64,000 nucleotides of DNA from assembly GCA_964401355.1 (NCBI GenBank), contig CAYNYJ010000005.1, positions 5,400 to 69,399 on the forward strand, given 5' to 3'. The stretch's first letter is position 1. Each line of letters begins with the position of its first letter. The translations under genes were made by a program, and so were the position numbers. This DNA comes from SZUA-152 sp964401355. Its GTDB lineage: Bacteria > Pseudomonadota > Gammaproteobacteria > SZUA-152. The notes under the pieces are model-generated. The model was not told where the DNA came from. It ran no database searches and saw nothing but the letters and a program-made list of their open reading frames with translations. Below are positions 1-8,507 of this stretch, one piece after another.

Positions 1-430
1 GCGGATGCAGCAATGCCGCTTTTATATCTGTTAACGAATAAGGTGCCACATCATTTCCAATCCACAGCGCAACCACATAACGTGCATCCATGCGGTAATC
101 ACGTGACGAAAGAATGGTGTTGAGTTCGGGGTTTCGCAATTCATCACGACGAGTAAAGAACACCGCCTTGCCCTTGGCTGGAGGAACTTGCGTGGTGTGG
201 TAGTCGCGCAGCAATTCGCCCGGGGCATCGACACGCACACCGAACCCATACCCGGCAGTTATATCGCGATGCACAGCTTCTTCATCACGGCGAATGCCTT
301 TGGCCGCCGCCAGCAAACCTAGAATCGCAGACTTGGAGGGATGATTCGCGGTCGGGCGCTGTTCACCCACGGCCACATTTCCCCAAGAGGCCATCGGCCC
401 GTAGAGTTGAAATAATAGAAATTGCCTCAT
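1..430 (-). CDS. cas5e: Cas5e (CasD) Cascade subunit, N-terminal part
   Basis: Reading frame open from an ATG at 430 to the left edge, giving the first 143 codons of a protein that is usually about 220-250 residues. The start MRQFLLFQLYGPMASWG and the following RPT..HPSKSAILGLLAAA segment are the typical Cas5 N-terminus of type I-E, where the subunit caps the crRNA 5' handle in Cascade. It begins 4 bp after the cas7e stop, in the same operon. The 3' end, and presumably cas6e, cas1 and cas2, lie outside the window. Family assignment is by recognisable motifs and by operon position. Confidence 0.9.
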   Translation of the reverse strand, partial: MRQFLLFQLYGPMASWGNVAVGEQRPTANHPSKSAILGLLAAAKGIRRDEEAVHRDITAGYGFGVRVDAPGELLRDYHTTQVPPAKGKAVFFTRRDELRNPELNTILSSRDYRMDARYVVALWIGNDVAPYSLTDIKAALLHP

Positions 431-434
431 GGCC

Positions 435-1472
435 CTATTCCGCTGTCGCGGCATTGATGATATTTGCCAGACTACCTTGACCACCTTGCACGTCCATCGT
501 GATTCGCGCGTCCGCACAGGGACCGTAAGCGTTATCCATTTTTTCCACGGCATCTTCGAGACTGGCGGTCGCACTGCTTAACATGTCCGTGCCTGCAATC
601 GGTTTCAAAAAAGCAGCCGCCAACGAACGAGGTTGCTGGTTGCCAGTTTCACACAATACATACGAGGCACGCGCACGTGAGGCAAAACTGTTTTGTTTGC
701 CCGTGGGTGCAACCGTCGTCGCCGCTTCAATCAATGCAGCAAGGGTTTTATTGGTCAGCTCAGCATCATCACCCAGGTTTTCTTTTAACAGCGCACGATC
801 AATACAGATGTACTGGTAAAACAGACCCGCAGCAAATTCCGTTTCGCCCATGTGTCCCGCACCCAGATCTTCTTCACCCGTGTTCAGGTCATCCACCGCA
901 GTAAAAAAATCATCTTCCACCGTGACTTTGTGAACGCTGATCGCATGGGCAACCTGACAGGCGGCTTCGGTATTAAAAGCAGGGCTGGAAGCCAACATGC
1001 GACCGAACAAGGCAATATCCGCCGCGCTATGTTGCTTGCGCAGAAGTTTCAATTCATCGGCTTCCGGTTCACTACCGCGTTCGGCCAGTATCGTGATCAA
1101 TTCATTAATGGCGGTTTCTTCTTCCGGGCTGAAATGGGCTAACTGTTCAATATCCACCGAATCTTTTTTTAGCTTGCCAAACACAGCGGCAATGGACTTG
1201 GCCCAGTCGGTGGCCTTTTTTTCTGCAACGCCTTTTTCGACCAGTGATTTAAAAATTTTCTGCCCCATTGATTTAGTGCGTGTACCCACGTGGCCTTTAA
1301 GTGCATTTTCGAAAACTTCAGATTTTCGCCAGGCGCGTTTAAGACTTTGAGAGGAAACACGCAGGCGTGGCACGCCACCCATCATCGCGGTTTTAGGCCG
1401 ACCCAGATCATCACGATTAAGATTAGCGGGCGGATACGAGGTCAACAAATGCAGTTGAATGAAACGACTCAT
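435..1472 (-). CDS. cas7e: Cas7e (CasC/Cse4) Cascade backbone subunit
   Basis: 345 residues, close to the usual 350-370. The N-terminus (IQLHLLTSYPPANLNRDDLGRPKT, split here as IQLHLLTSYPP and NLNRDDLGRPKT) and the RLRVSSQSLKRAWR segment are hallmarks of the Cas7/Cse4 family, whose six copies polymerise along the crRNA spacer. The ATG at 1472 has a good AGGAG ribosome site 8 nt upstream. Unlike the tight joints elsewhere in the operon, a 154-bp gap with a strong inverted repeat separates it from cse2. cas5e follows after 4 bp. Confidence 0.96.
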   Translation of the reverse strand: MSRFIQLHLLTSYPPANLNRDDLGRPKTAMMGGVPRLRVSSQSLKRAWRKSEVFENALKGHVGTRTKSMGQKIFKSLVEKGVAEKKATDWAKSIAAVFGKLKKDSVDIEQLAHFSPEEETAINELITILAERGSEPEADELKLLRKQHSAADIALFGRMLASSPAFNTEAACQVAHAISVHKVTVEDDFFTAVDDLNTGEEDLGAGHMGETEFAAGLFYQYICIDRALLKENLGDDAELTNKTLAALIEAATTVAPTGKQNSFASRARASYVLCETGNQQPRSLAAAFLKPIAGTDMLSSATASLEDAVEKMDNAYGPCADARITMDVQGGQGSLANIINAATAE

Positions 1473-1530
1473 GGGTATTTCTCCTTGTCAGAAAGTTATT
1501 TTATTTAGAGACTTTAAAAAACACATTATC

Positions 1531-1601
1531 GTCATTCTGGCGTAGGCCAGAACCCAGTAGCCAGCCAATCCCCCCTGGACTCCGGCCTACGCCGGAGTGA
1601 C
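1531..1601. repeat. REP-like imperfect palindrome between cse2 and cas7e
   Basis: Arms 1531-1552 and 1580-1601 are inverted copies (about 18 of 22 positions pair), with the core GGCGTAGGCC / GGCCTACGCC and a 27-nt loop. The same GTCATTC..GGCGTAGGCCGGAAT..CCAG sequence forms the interior of the larger elements at 9803-10052, 12438-12687 and 29475-29755, so this is a solo member of that repeat family. It lies in the cas transcript and would fold in RNA. Confidence 0.85.
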
Positions 1602-1626
1602 GAAAAAATAATCAGTTAATACTTTG

Positions 1627-2121
1627 TTAAGCAGATTTCTTTTCAGGCACATTTGGAAAGTAATCGAAGGCCCAGCGTTTTCGTTCACCATCGCCCCAGT
1701 AATAAACCGACTGAGCCAAATCAAATGGGTTCGCTTTTTTATCCATCAAACCCAATACACGAATCAATGCACCATATAAATCCCGGCGATCGCGTTGCAA
1801 TAAACGGCGAAAACGTAGCTCGCTTACAACAGGCGGATCGCCTGCCATTTGCCCTGCCAGTGTCTTGCGTGAATCAAGTGTACGAACATGAGCCAGCAAT
1901 CCGGCAATCGCGGCGATGCGCATTTCCCAGCCGTCCCGCTCATCTTTCATCAATGGCCGAACACTATTACACAGGCGATGAAAGGCCGACACCATCACCA
2001 CTTCATCCGGTGATTTACAGCGGCGTAACTGCGCACGTCCGCCCTTGTCTTGCTCAAGGTTTTGCCAGAATTTACTGAGTTCCTTACCTAGAGGGGAATC
2101 AGAATCAAATTTCTTGCTCAT
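1627..2121 (-). CDS. cse2: Cse2 (CasB) Cascade small subunit
   Basis: 164 residues, the usual size of Cse2. In type I-E Cascade a dimer of this small, mostly helical subunit stabilises the R-loop. Recognisable features are the N-terminal LGKELSKFWQNLEQDKGGRAQLRR, seen here as KFWQNLEQDKGGRAQLRR, and the central LRFRRLLQRDRRDLYGALIR stretch, both typical of CasB. Its start overlaps the cas8e stop by 4 bp (ATGA), indicating translational coupling. It is followed by the palindrome-containing gap before cas7e. Confidence 0.93.
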   Translation of the reverse strand: MSKKFDSDSPLGKELSKFWQNLEQDKGGRAQLRRCKSPDEVVMVSAFHRLCNSVRPLMKDERDGWEMRIAAIAGLLAHVRTLDSRKTLAGQMAGDPPVVSELRFRRLLQRDRRDLYGALIRVLGLMDKKANPFDLAQSVYYWGDGERKRWAFDYFPNVPEKKSA

Positions 2122-3722
2122 GCCGTTTTCTCCTTTTTGTCGGGTAACTGCAATAACTTTTTCATTTTTTTCGAATACAACAAATTGCGCAATTTGCGAT
2201 GAGCCATAGCAATGCGGCGCGGATTTGTTACTGACACATCCCCACGCGCCGCCCAGTAGTCGAACAATGCCATCGCTGCTTTCACTAACTCGCTATGCCA
2301 GGAATTCAACACGGCAATGCCATCTCCTCCGGATTCAAGTTCATCGCGCAACTGCTGCGAAGCATGAAAGAAACTGTTTTCTGTATGCTGAAAAAAGGCC
2401 TCGATAATAAATGAGGTATCGCCTTTGGCATCACCCGGTCGCTTGAACCAGGCATCTTTCACTGTGCTGCGCACAAACCCCGAAACCTCTATCGCCGCAG
2501 TTACCAGCGACTGCGCACGCTCGATAAAAATGGTTCGAATATTTTCGTCCAAGAAATAAAGGGGATAGGTAGTTTCGTACCAGCAACGAGCTTTCATGTT
2601 GTCCATGTCATAACCAAAGGCCCACAGTCGCAGTTGCAGTATTTTCTCTGGGTTACGTTTATTGAAAGCGGTGATCACCCGAGCTGCATCACCTAACTCC
2701 TCATCAGCAAGAAAACGTAACCAGTGACGGTAACTCATGCCGCCCGGTTGCGGATGCCGGGGAATAGGCGTGTTGTCTTTTTTATCAAAACTATGCGGAC
2801 TCAGCGGATGCTTCCACGGGCCGTTGTAATTGACACCGTAGTTTTGGGTGACGTATTGCGACACCAGTCGGTCGCTTTCCACGCCGCAAATATCGCATTC
2901 ACCCTCGCGGGCATTTTCCCAGTCCAGCCGAATCCGGCGCGGCATGGCCCAGTACATTTGCAGCGGGTTCACGTCAGCAGGGTAGGTATCTCGTCCACCG
3001 TGTTTGGAATCACTGCTACGAGTCGCCGCCATCCACGGAAAAATATCTTCGTCGGTTTGTTTGTCCGCACCATCAGTCAACGACTCGAAATCGCGGCGGC
3101 GCAGCACGTTCAGCCAGACATTGCGCCACAGGGTTTCGGGCAAGCCAGCACTATCCTGTGAGTCCACGATAGCCAAAGTCGTCAACGGCCCACCGCCCCG
3201 CAACGAAGTACGATGCCCTGCCCCGCCACTGGGGGCGTTGGTCTGCAACGTGAACAATGCGCTGGCAGCGCAAACCGGACACAACACTTCCACGCCGCCA
3301 CGCTTGATAAAATGATCCGCATTATTACGCAGAGTGTTGGCACCCGGGGATTCAATTAACAGAGCATCGATAGGCTTGGTATCGCCTTGCAGTTCATCAA
3401 AATCCTGCATAAAGCGCGGGCCGTCATTGTCCAAATTAAAGGCATGTTGCAAGGGCATAAATTTTTCTTTCAGGATATTGGGGGACGGTGCCGTTTCCAG
3501 CCAGGTTAACCAGTCTTCATTTCTTGCGTCTTCCGGCGGCATGGCCGTCTGCAACAGACCAATGAGGAATTGCATCAGCGCGCCATTGAAATCCGCTCGC
3601 GGTGCATTCAGCGCAACGATGGGGTTATCTTCGTGGCCATCGGTTATCTGCCAGGGGGCGATCATTTCCTTCGTCCCGCTGGCGCGACGGACTGACAACC
3701 AATTAACTGTGATTAGATCCAT
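2118..3722 (-). CDS. cas8e: Cas8e (Cse1/CasA) Cascade large subunit
   Basis: 534 residues from the ATG at 3722 (MDLITVNWLSVRR), slightly longer than the ~500 typical of CasA. The large subunit recognises the PAM and recruits Cas3. I chose 3722 because a GGGAG ribosome site precedes it and the alignment-like start fits CasA; the frame remains open upstream to 3806 but those codons overlap the small ORF. A Cys cluster (CPVCAAS near the middle and CDICG) resembles the zinc-binding region of Cse1. The start lies 20 bp inside the small ORF, so the two are probably coupled. Confidence 0.95.
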   Translation of the reverse strand: MDLITVNWLSVRRASGTKEMIAPWQITDGHEDNPIVALNAPRADFNGALMQFLIGLLQTAMPPEDARNEDWLTWLETAPSPNILKEKFMPLQHAFNLDNDGPRFMQDFDELQGDTKPIDALLIESPGANTLRNNADHFIKRGGVEVLCPVCAASALFTLQTNAPSGGAGHRTSLRGGGPLTTLAIVDSQDSAGLPETLWRNVWLNVLRRRDFESLTDGADKQTDEDIFPWMAATRSSDSKHGGRDTYPADVNPLQMYWAMPRRIRLDWENAREGECDICGVESDRLVSQYVTQNYGVNYNGPWKHPLSPHSFDKKDNTPIPRHPQPGGMSYRHWLRFLADEELGDAARVITAFNKRNPEKILQLRLWAFGYDMDNMKARCWYETTYPLYFLDENIRTIFIERAQSLVTAAIEVSGFVRSTVKDAWFKRPGDAKGDTSFIIEAFFQHTENSFFHASQQLRDELESGGDGIAVLNSWHSELVKAAMALFDYWAARGDVSVTNPRRIAMAHRKLRNLLYSKKMKKLLQLPDKKEKTA

Positions 3723-3900
3723 CTGTCTTTTCTCCCTGCGCTTGATATATGGGATCGTTAACTGCCTCCGTAGCCTGCCATTCAAGCACAATAAAAGTAC
3801 CGTCATCTAATTCGACCCGCCCCAAACTTCCCCTGCGCCGCATTTCTAAAATCAGCTGCTCAGGGCGTGATAAAAAATGGGTTGCCAATATTTCTAACAT
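3703..3900 (-). CDS. small protein of unknown function, first gene of the cas8e operon
   Basis: 65 codons (MLEILATHFLSRPEQLILEM...). I do not recognise a family. It is probably real: a perfect AGGAGG ribosome site lies 5 nt before the ATG, it is the first ORF after the presumed cas promoter, and its 3' end overlaps the cas8e start by 20 bp, as coupled genes do. The sequence is charged and non-membrane; RVELDDGTFIVLEW looks like a short beta-hairpin. It is the gene closest to the site apparently targeted by the guide RNA-like element, so it could be a regulator, a small Cascade accessory or a toxin-like gene; nothing in the sequence decides between these. Confidence 0.6.
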   Translation of the reverse strand: MLEILATHFLSRPEQLILEMRRRGSLGRVELDDGTFIVLEWQATEAVNDPIYQAQGEKTDGSNHS

Positions 3901-3959
3901 TACCGCCTCCTAATTCCACGATCATCCAGATGCCGCCACAGGGGTGAAACAATAATTGC

Positions 3960-3984
3960 AAGTATATATGGAAATATTTTTGAA
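3960..3984. promoter_or_regulatory. PAM-flanked target-like site upstream of the cas8e operon
   Basis: AAG at 3960-3962, a canonical type I-E PAM, is followed at 3963 by TATATATGGAAATATTT. This matches the first 17 nt of the spacer-like segment at 4045 except at position 12; the next mismatch is at position 18. On the minus strand the same DNA reads TATACT (3966 to 3961), a good -10 hexamer about 60 bp before the small ORF, though no convincing -35 accompanies it. Cascade bound here would cover that -10. The functional reading is inference. Confidence 0.6.
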
Positions 3985-4015
3985 GCGTGTTGTGTTTATT
4001 TCATGTTAAAATTTT

Positions 4016-4095
4016 AACTTCCCCTTCGAGAAGGGGATGAACCATATATATGGAAGTATTTGGAACCCGTTCCCCACACCCGTGGGGTTTGTACA
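4016..4095 (+). ncRNA. CRISPR-repeat-like guide RNA (CreA/CreR type), candidate
   Basis: Two 29-nt segments have the type I-E repeat layout. The first, 4016-4044, has TTCCCC, a 6-bp stem with tetraloop CGAG, then the 3' handle ATGAACCA. The second, 4067-4095, has GTTCCCC, stem CCCCAC/GTGGGG with loop ACCC, and a degenerate 3' end. Between them is a 22-nt spacer-like segment (normal is 32). Cas6e-type cleavage would give a 51-nt RNA, 4037-4087. An extended -10 (TGTTAAAAT, 4004-4012) lies just upstream and a hairpin with a T-rich tail just downstream. Known CreA/CreR RNAs have the same design. No transcript evidence is available here. Confidence 0.65.
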
Positions 4096-4130
4096 GGGGC
4101 TAACGCCCCTGTACTTCTTCTTCTTCCTTC
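4091..4130 (+). terminator. hairpin with T-rich tail, candidate terminator of the guide RNA
   Basis: Perfect 10-bp inverted repeat GTACAGGGGC / GCCCCTGTAC with a TAAC loop (4091-4114), followed on the plus strand by TTCTTCTTCTTCCTTC. On the minus strand the hairpin spans the cas3 stop codon and has no T tail, so it fits the plus-strand RNA better than cas3. Confidence 0.5.
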
Positions 4131-6883
4131 ATCAAACCTATTTCCGGGCTGTAATAAAATGCCATCGTTGCACCGTCCTTGCTGAGCGCCATTCCTTTCC
4201 ACAAACCATCGTCAACGGCCACCAATGGCAACAACACTCCCCACTTGCCTTTGGCGGGTAGCCGTTCGCGGCAGGTTTCGATTATCTCGGCAGTGATATT
4301 TTCAGTGGCTGCCTCACTGGCGATCAGGTCGCACCGCATTTGCACGGCGCTACGTGGCCAGGCGTGATCAATTTCGTTGATCCAGGGTTCCAGGTTTTTT
4401 CCATTCCAGCGGGCAAGATAGACGGTGGTGGTTTCCACTTCGGCGAGTCGGGTCGGTGTCTTTGTCTCATCCCACCAGCGGTTTTCATCTTCGCCGTTAT
4501 AGCCGTCTGCAATATTCAGCGTGTTGAGTGCGCCCAAACTGCCACTGGCACTGGCGCGTCCTTCTGCTTCCATTGAGGCTGCATCCAGGGCCGGTGGATA
4601 TTCTGTGCAGGCGTAGACGCCTTCGATCAAGCGACGGGCATCGTCGGGCATGCGGAAACCGCCGCGTTTTTTAAGCAGATGGGCAGTGCGCCAAATTTGC
4701 CCATGATGGGGGTAAACATAACTGGTGCCCTTTAAATAATCCTTGAACCAATTGGCGCTGACATCACCGCCCGGGTCGGGGCCATTGACGACCAGCACGG
4801 GCTCGCCGCGCTCACCACGCTGATGACGGTGCAAACGCCCGGCACGCTGGATGATAAGGTCGACGGGTGCGAGGTCGGTGATCAGCAAATCAAAATCGAG
4901 ATCCAGGGATTGCTCTACGACCTGGGTGGCGATGAGTACCTGTCCCCGGCGCTCGTCAGCGGTACTTTTCGGGCCGAAACGTTTGACGATGCGATTTTCA
5001 ATATCCAGCCGATCCTGCATGGCGTAGCGGGCATGGAACAAATCAATAGGCCAATCCGGGTGCTGGGCGCGCAAATGGTCGAAGGATTCACGGGCATCGC
5101 CAACAGTATTGCGTATCCAGCAGGCGCACTGCCCGGTATTAACAGCAGCTACCAACCGATTTTCGACATCCGCAAGCCCATGCACCATTTCCACTCTGAC
5201 TTTACGACGCACACTGTCACGGGTGGCCACTGTTGTTTCATCAAGATTTTCTGAATGCACACGGGTGAACAGTGGATAGTCATCTTCACCCGTTTTGTTC
5301 AATTCTCGATTAGCCCAGCCTGCTCCCTTGGCAAAGGCATTGACCAGCTGTTGGCGTTGTTTGGTGGGCAAGGTTGCGGAAAGTAGAATGGCACTGCCGC
5401 CACTGGCGGCATGGGCTTGCAACAGATCGCGCAACAGGCGATTCATGTAGTCATCACAGGCATGGACTTCATCCACCACCAATAACTTACCGAGCAAACC
5501 CAACAAGCGAAGAGACTGATGGCGCGACGGCAATATGGCCATCAACGCCTGATCAATAGTGCCCACACCGACTTCCGCCAGCAGTGCCTTCTTTCGGTTA
5601 TCCGCCAGCCAAGCACCGCAATGACTGCCTGCGGTTTCGGTGTTGTCGCCATAGTCTGATTTCTCAGTTGTTGTGATGGCGGTTACCGACGACATAATCG
5701 CTTGTCGGAAATTTGCCGAAAGATCGCGTGCTCCGTGAGCCAGTACCAACGAAGGTTTAATGTCTCCCTGAAATAAACGTTGATAAACTTTGGCCATGCG
5801 GTCATACATGGCATTGGCAGTGGCCATGGTGGGCAACCCAAAATAGAAGCCCTGTGAATTCCCGGCCGCCATCATGCGATGCACCAGCATCAGCGCCGCC
5901 TCGGTCTTTCCTGCGCCGGTCACGTCTTCGAGGATAAATAACTGCGGGCCTGCTGGCAGAGGTAGCTGTTCACAATAGGCTTGCAAAGGTGTCGGCGTGA
6001 ATATTGAAGTTGCTGTTGGTGAAAATAGGTCTTGAAAACTCATGCTACCGGCAACTTGTGATGGCAAAAGCTCTGTGGCGGAAATAGCAGTCTCTGCGCG
6101 TGAAAGGGCTATTTGCCAATAATCAGGAAGCGATTGTGTACTGTCTGTAAAGGGAAAATAATCGGTATTGGAACCCAGCCAATCACACAACACTGCAAAT
6201 CCGGCCAGCCACCAAGACGCCGTCTGGCTTATCTCAAGAGCGGGTTGTGGAAATGGCGTTGCGGGCGGCAAAAGCAAGCTCGCAACATCGGCAACAAATT
6301 CACGAGCAGCGTCAACATCCTGGGGCTCGAAATAATCACGGCACATTCCTTCCGGTTTGGGTGGCACACCGTGATGACCAATCATGGCCTGCATCCAGTA
6401 TTCCAGGCCTGTGGGCAGATTGCCGGTAAGCAAACCACCCGACCTTTGTTTTGACAATAAACCCAGCTGACGAAAGCGCTTACGTAGATGATCTTGCCAA
6501 AGCATGAATCCCAGATTGTCATGTCGCGGAGAATCACTGCATGCCCGGTCTCGTTGTTGCAACGCCCCAAACAGATCAGGCCGAAGGTTTTGAAAACTGG
6601 CAGAAAATTTTCCAATGTCATGTAAAGTTAAGAAAAAGGGCAACCAGTCTAAAAGCTCCACCGCCTCCAGCCCTGTCAATCGCACCAAGGACTCGCGCAA
6701 GTGGTGGTGCCTTCTCAACAACACGACCCCAACCGCCGCCACATCCAAGCAGTGAAACGGCAACAGATGATAAGGGGCACCGTCTTCATCCGTCTTCCGG
6801 GCCTTGCCCCAATAACGAAAATAACGGGCCTTTTTGTCGGTAGCTGTATTTGCGGGAACGTCCATATTCCTTTGTTTTAACAT
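4100..6883 (-). CDS. cas3: Cas3 helicase-nuclease, type I-E
   Basis: 927 residues with an N-terminal HD nuclease and an SF2 helicase, the enzyme recruited by Cascade to nick and degrade target DNA. HD-site residues include H39/H44 (YHLLPFHCLDVAAVG), the LHDIGK motif at 87-92, HH170-171 and D234. Helicase motifs are Walker A VTGAGKTEAA near 321-330, DEVH 471-474, SAT 502-504, and QRAGRLHRH near the C-terminal half. All key residues appear intact. ATG 6883 is preceded directly by GGA; ATG 6865 is an alternative. cas3 is separated from the other cas genes by 199 bp holding the guide-like element. Confidence 0.96.
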   Translation of the reverse strand: MLKQRNMDVPANTATDKKARYFRYWGKARKTDEDGAPYHLLPFHCLDVAAVGVVLLRRHHHLRESLVRLTGLEAVELLDWLPFFLTLHDIGKFSASFQNLRPDLFGALQQRDRACSDSPRHDNLGFMLWQDHLRKRFRQLGLLSKQRSGGLLTGNLPTGLEYWMQAMIGHHGVPPKPEGMCRDYFEPQDVDAAREFVADVASLLLPPATPFPQPALEISQTASWWLAGFAVLCDWLGSNTDYFPFTDSTQSLPDYWQIALSRAETAISATELLPSQVAGSMSFQDLFSPTATSIFTPTPLQAYCEQLPLPAGPQLFILEDVTGAGKTEAALMLVHRMMAAGNSQGFYFGLPTMATANAMYDRMAKVYQRLFQGDIKPSLVLAHGARDLSANFRQAIMSSVTAITTTEKSDYGDNTETAGSHCGAWLADNRKKALLAEVGVGTIDQALMAILPSRHQSLRLLGLLGKLLVVDEVHACDDYMNRLLRDLLQAHAASGGSAILLSATLPTKQRQQLVNAFAKGAGWANRELNKTGEDDYPLFTRVHSENLDETTVATRDSVRRKVRVEMVHGLADVENRLVAAVNTGQCACWIRNTVGDARESFDHLRAQHPDWPIDLFHARYAMQDRLDIENRIVKRFGPKSTADERRGQVLIATQVVEQSLDLDFDLLITDLAPVDLIIQRAGRLHRHQRGERGEPVLVVNGPDPGGDVSANWFKDYLKGTSYVYPHHGQIWRTAHLLKKRGGFRMPDDARRLIEGVYACTEYPPALDAASMEAEGRASASGSLGALNTLNIADGYNGEDENRWWDETKTPTRLAEVETTTVYLARWNGKNLEPWINEIDHAWPRSAVQMRCDLIASEAATENITAEIIETCRERLPAKGKWGVLLPLVAVDDGLWKGMALSKDGATMAFYYSPEIGLMKEEEEVQGR

Positions 6884-7037
6884 TCCAGTTCAGTCAAAAC
6901 AAACGGAATCTATTTATAGTCGTCGAGGACTGCACTCGGGTTTTTACGGGCGATATATTTCAGATCAATGCAGCCTCTAACCTGGACTGTTTGCTGTGAG
7001 CTTTGATTTCCAACACACATCGACGGGCGCTTCGCGC

Positions 7038-7595
7038 TTAACCCTTTATAAAATGCTCACGATAATATTTCAGCTCATTTATGGAATCACGAGTATCATC
7101 CAGCGCCAGATGGCTGGAGTCCTTTTTAAAGCCTTTGGCGACATCGGGCGCCCAACGCATGGCCAGTTCTTTGAGGGTGCTGACGTCGAGGTTGCGGTAC
7201 ATAAAGAAGTCTTCCAGTTCGGGCATGCAACGTGCGAGAAAACGGCGATCCTGACAGATGCTGTTACCGCACATGGGTGATTTACCCTTGGGTACGTATT
7301 GTTGTAAAAAGGCGAGGGTCTGTTGCTCGGCCTCGGCCTCGGTGATGGTGCTCTCTTTCACCCGTTTGGTGAGGCCGGAACCACCGTGTTGTTTGGTGTT
7401 CCACTCGTCCATGCCCGACATGATGTCATCGCTTTGATGAATGGCCAGCATCGGCCCTTCGACGAGGATATTCAGCTCACTGTCGGTGATGATGGTGGCA
7501 ATTTCTATAATGACGTCATTTTGGGTATCCAGACCGGTCATTTCCAGATCAATCCAGATCAGGTTTTTTTCATTGGGTTCCGGATTCGCGGACAT
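7038..7595 (-). CDS. orn: oligoribonuclease
   Basis: 185 residues. A DEDD-family 3'-5' exoribonuclease that degrades 2-5 nt RNAs and, in many bacteria, the c-di-GMP breakdown product pGpG. The first DEDD motif WIDLEMTGLD, the NSICQDRRFL motif and the C-terminal HLALDDTRDSINEL motif are all visible. Length matches the family (about 180). It is divergent from the rsgA region, the usual gammaproteobacterial arrangement, here with two small genes intervening. Confidence 0.97.
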   Translation of the reverse strand: MSANPEPNEKNLIWIDLEMTGLDTQNDVIIEIATIITDSELNILVEGPMLAIHQSDDIMSGMDEWNTKQHGGSGLTKRVKESTITEAEAEQQTLAFLQQYVPKGKSPMCGNSICQDRRFLARCMPELEDFFMYRNLDVSTLKELAMRWAPDVAKGFKKDSSHLALDDTRDSINELKYYREHFIKG

Positions 7596-7786
7596 AAAAA
7601 TCTCTCACACAGGATTATTGGGGTACGCTACAAACAATACCTGCCGATACTAACAGAGCAGTCAATAAAATATACTGAGCGCCCGCGCCACGGCGCATAC
7701 TTGTTGACGGGCCTTTTGTTAACCGGCCATGTCAACTAAACTCTGGAGACAGGCCGCACTGAGCAGTCGCTGAATGGAAACACTTT

Positions 7787-8134
7787 ATGACGATTTTTGT
7801 GAAAAACATTTTTAAGACCACCATTTTTAAGACCACCATTGTTAAAAACTTGTTAATAGCTGCGGTTTTATTCATGACCGGCTTAACGACCCCCATATTG
7901 GCCGCCGACCGCGTCCCCGATGCTGAACAGGGCAAGGTGTTACACGAGAAGAATTGTATGGAATGCCACGACAATCGCCAGTACACGCGGCCCAATCGCA
8001 TCATCCATACCTTTGAGGATCTGCATGCCCGGGTGGAGTTTTGCGACACTGCCTCAAATGCCGGCTTTTCCTTTAATGACATTGATGACGTGGTGGAATA
8101 CCTCAACGTCAATTTTTATAAATTTATAAAGTAA
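7787..8134 (+). CDS. small monohaem cytochrome c
   Basis: 115 residues with a signal peptide (hydrophobic NLLIAAVLFMTGLTTPILA, cleavage after ILA) and one CMECH haem-binding motif, followed by RPNRIIHTFEDLHARVEFC. Probably a periplasmic electron carrier; partner unknown. The charged N-region contains a 15-bp tandem duplication (FKTTI-FKTTI, 7814-7843) that lengthens the region before the hydrophobic core. It sits between orn and the pterin dehydratase, 31 bp before the latter. Confidence 0.85.
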   Translation: MTIFVKNIFKTTIFKTTIVKNLLIAAVLFMTGLTTPILAADRVPDAEQGKVLHEKNCMECHDNRQYTRPNRIIHTFEDLHARVEFCDTASNAGFSFNDIDDVVEYLNVNFYKFIK

Positions 8135-8165
8135 ATCTAAACGAAATTTTCTAAAGGCAATACGC

Positions 8166-8507
8166 ATGTCAAAGCTCACCGAAAAATCCTGCAAACCCTG
8201 CGAAGGTGGGGTCAAGCCCCTCAGTGCCGATGAGGCACAATCGATGTTGGCGCAACTGAACGGCTGGGAGCTCAACGCCGACAGCAAGCTTATCCATCAA
8301 ACGTTTCGCTTCAAAAATTATTACCAAACCATGGCCTTTGTGAATGCCGTGGCCTGGATCGCGCATCAGGATGACCACCATCCCGACATGGAAGTGAGTT
8401 ATAACCGCTGTCTGATTAACTTCAGCACTCACGCCATCGGCGGGCTTTCGGAAAATGATTTCATTTGTGCCGCCAAGATTGATGCCCTGTTGAAATCCGA
8501 TGCCTAA
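8166..8507 (+). CDS. phhB: 4a-hydroxytetrahydrobiopterin dehydratase (PCD/DCoH family)
   Basis: 113 residues. Family enzymes dehydrate the carbinolamine formed by pterin-dependent aromatic hydroxylases. The active-site pattern is present: FRFKNYYQTMAFVNAVAWIAHQDDHHPDMEVSYNRC, with the DDHHPDM His cluster, and STHAIGGLSENDF near the C-terminus. No phenylalanine hydroxylase is visible nearby, so it may serve another pterin pathway. It is 31 bp after the cytochrome gene in the same direction. Confidence 0.93.
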   Translation: MSKLTEKSCKPCEGGVKPLSADEAQSMLAQLNGWELNADSKLIHQTFRFKNYYQTMAFVNAVAWIAHQDDHHPDMEVSYNRCLINFSTHAIGGLSENDFICAAKIDALLKSDA

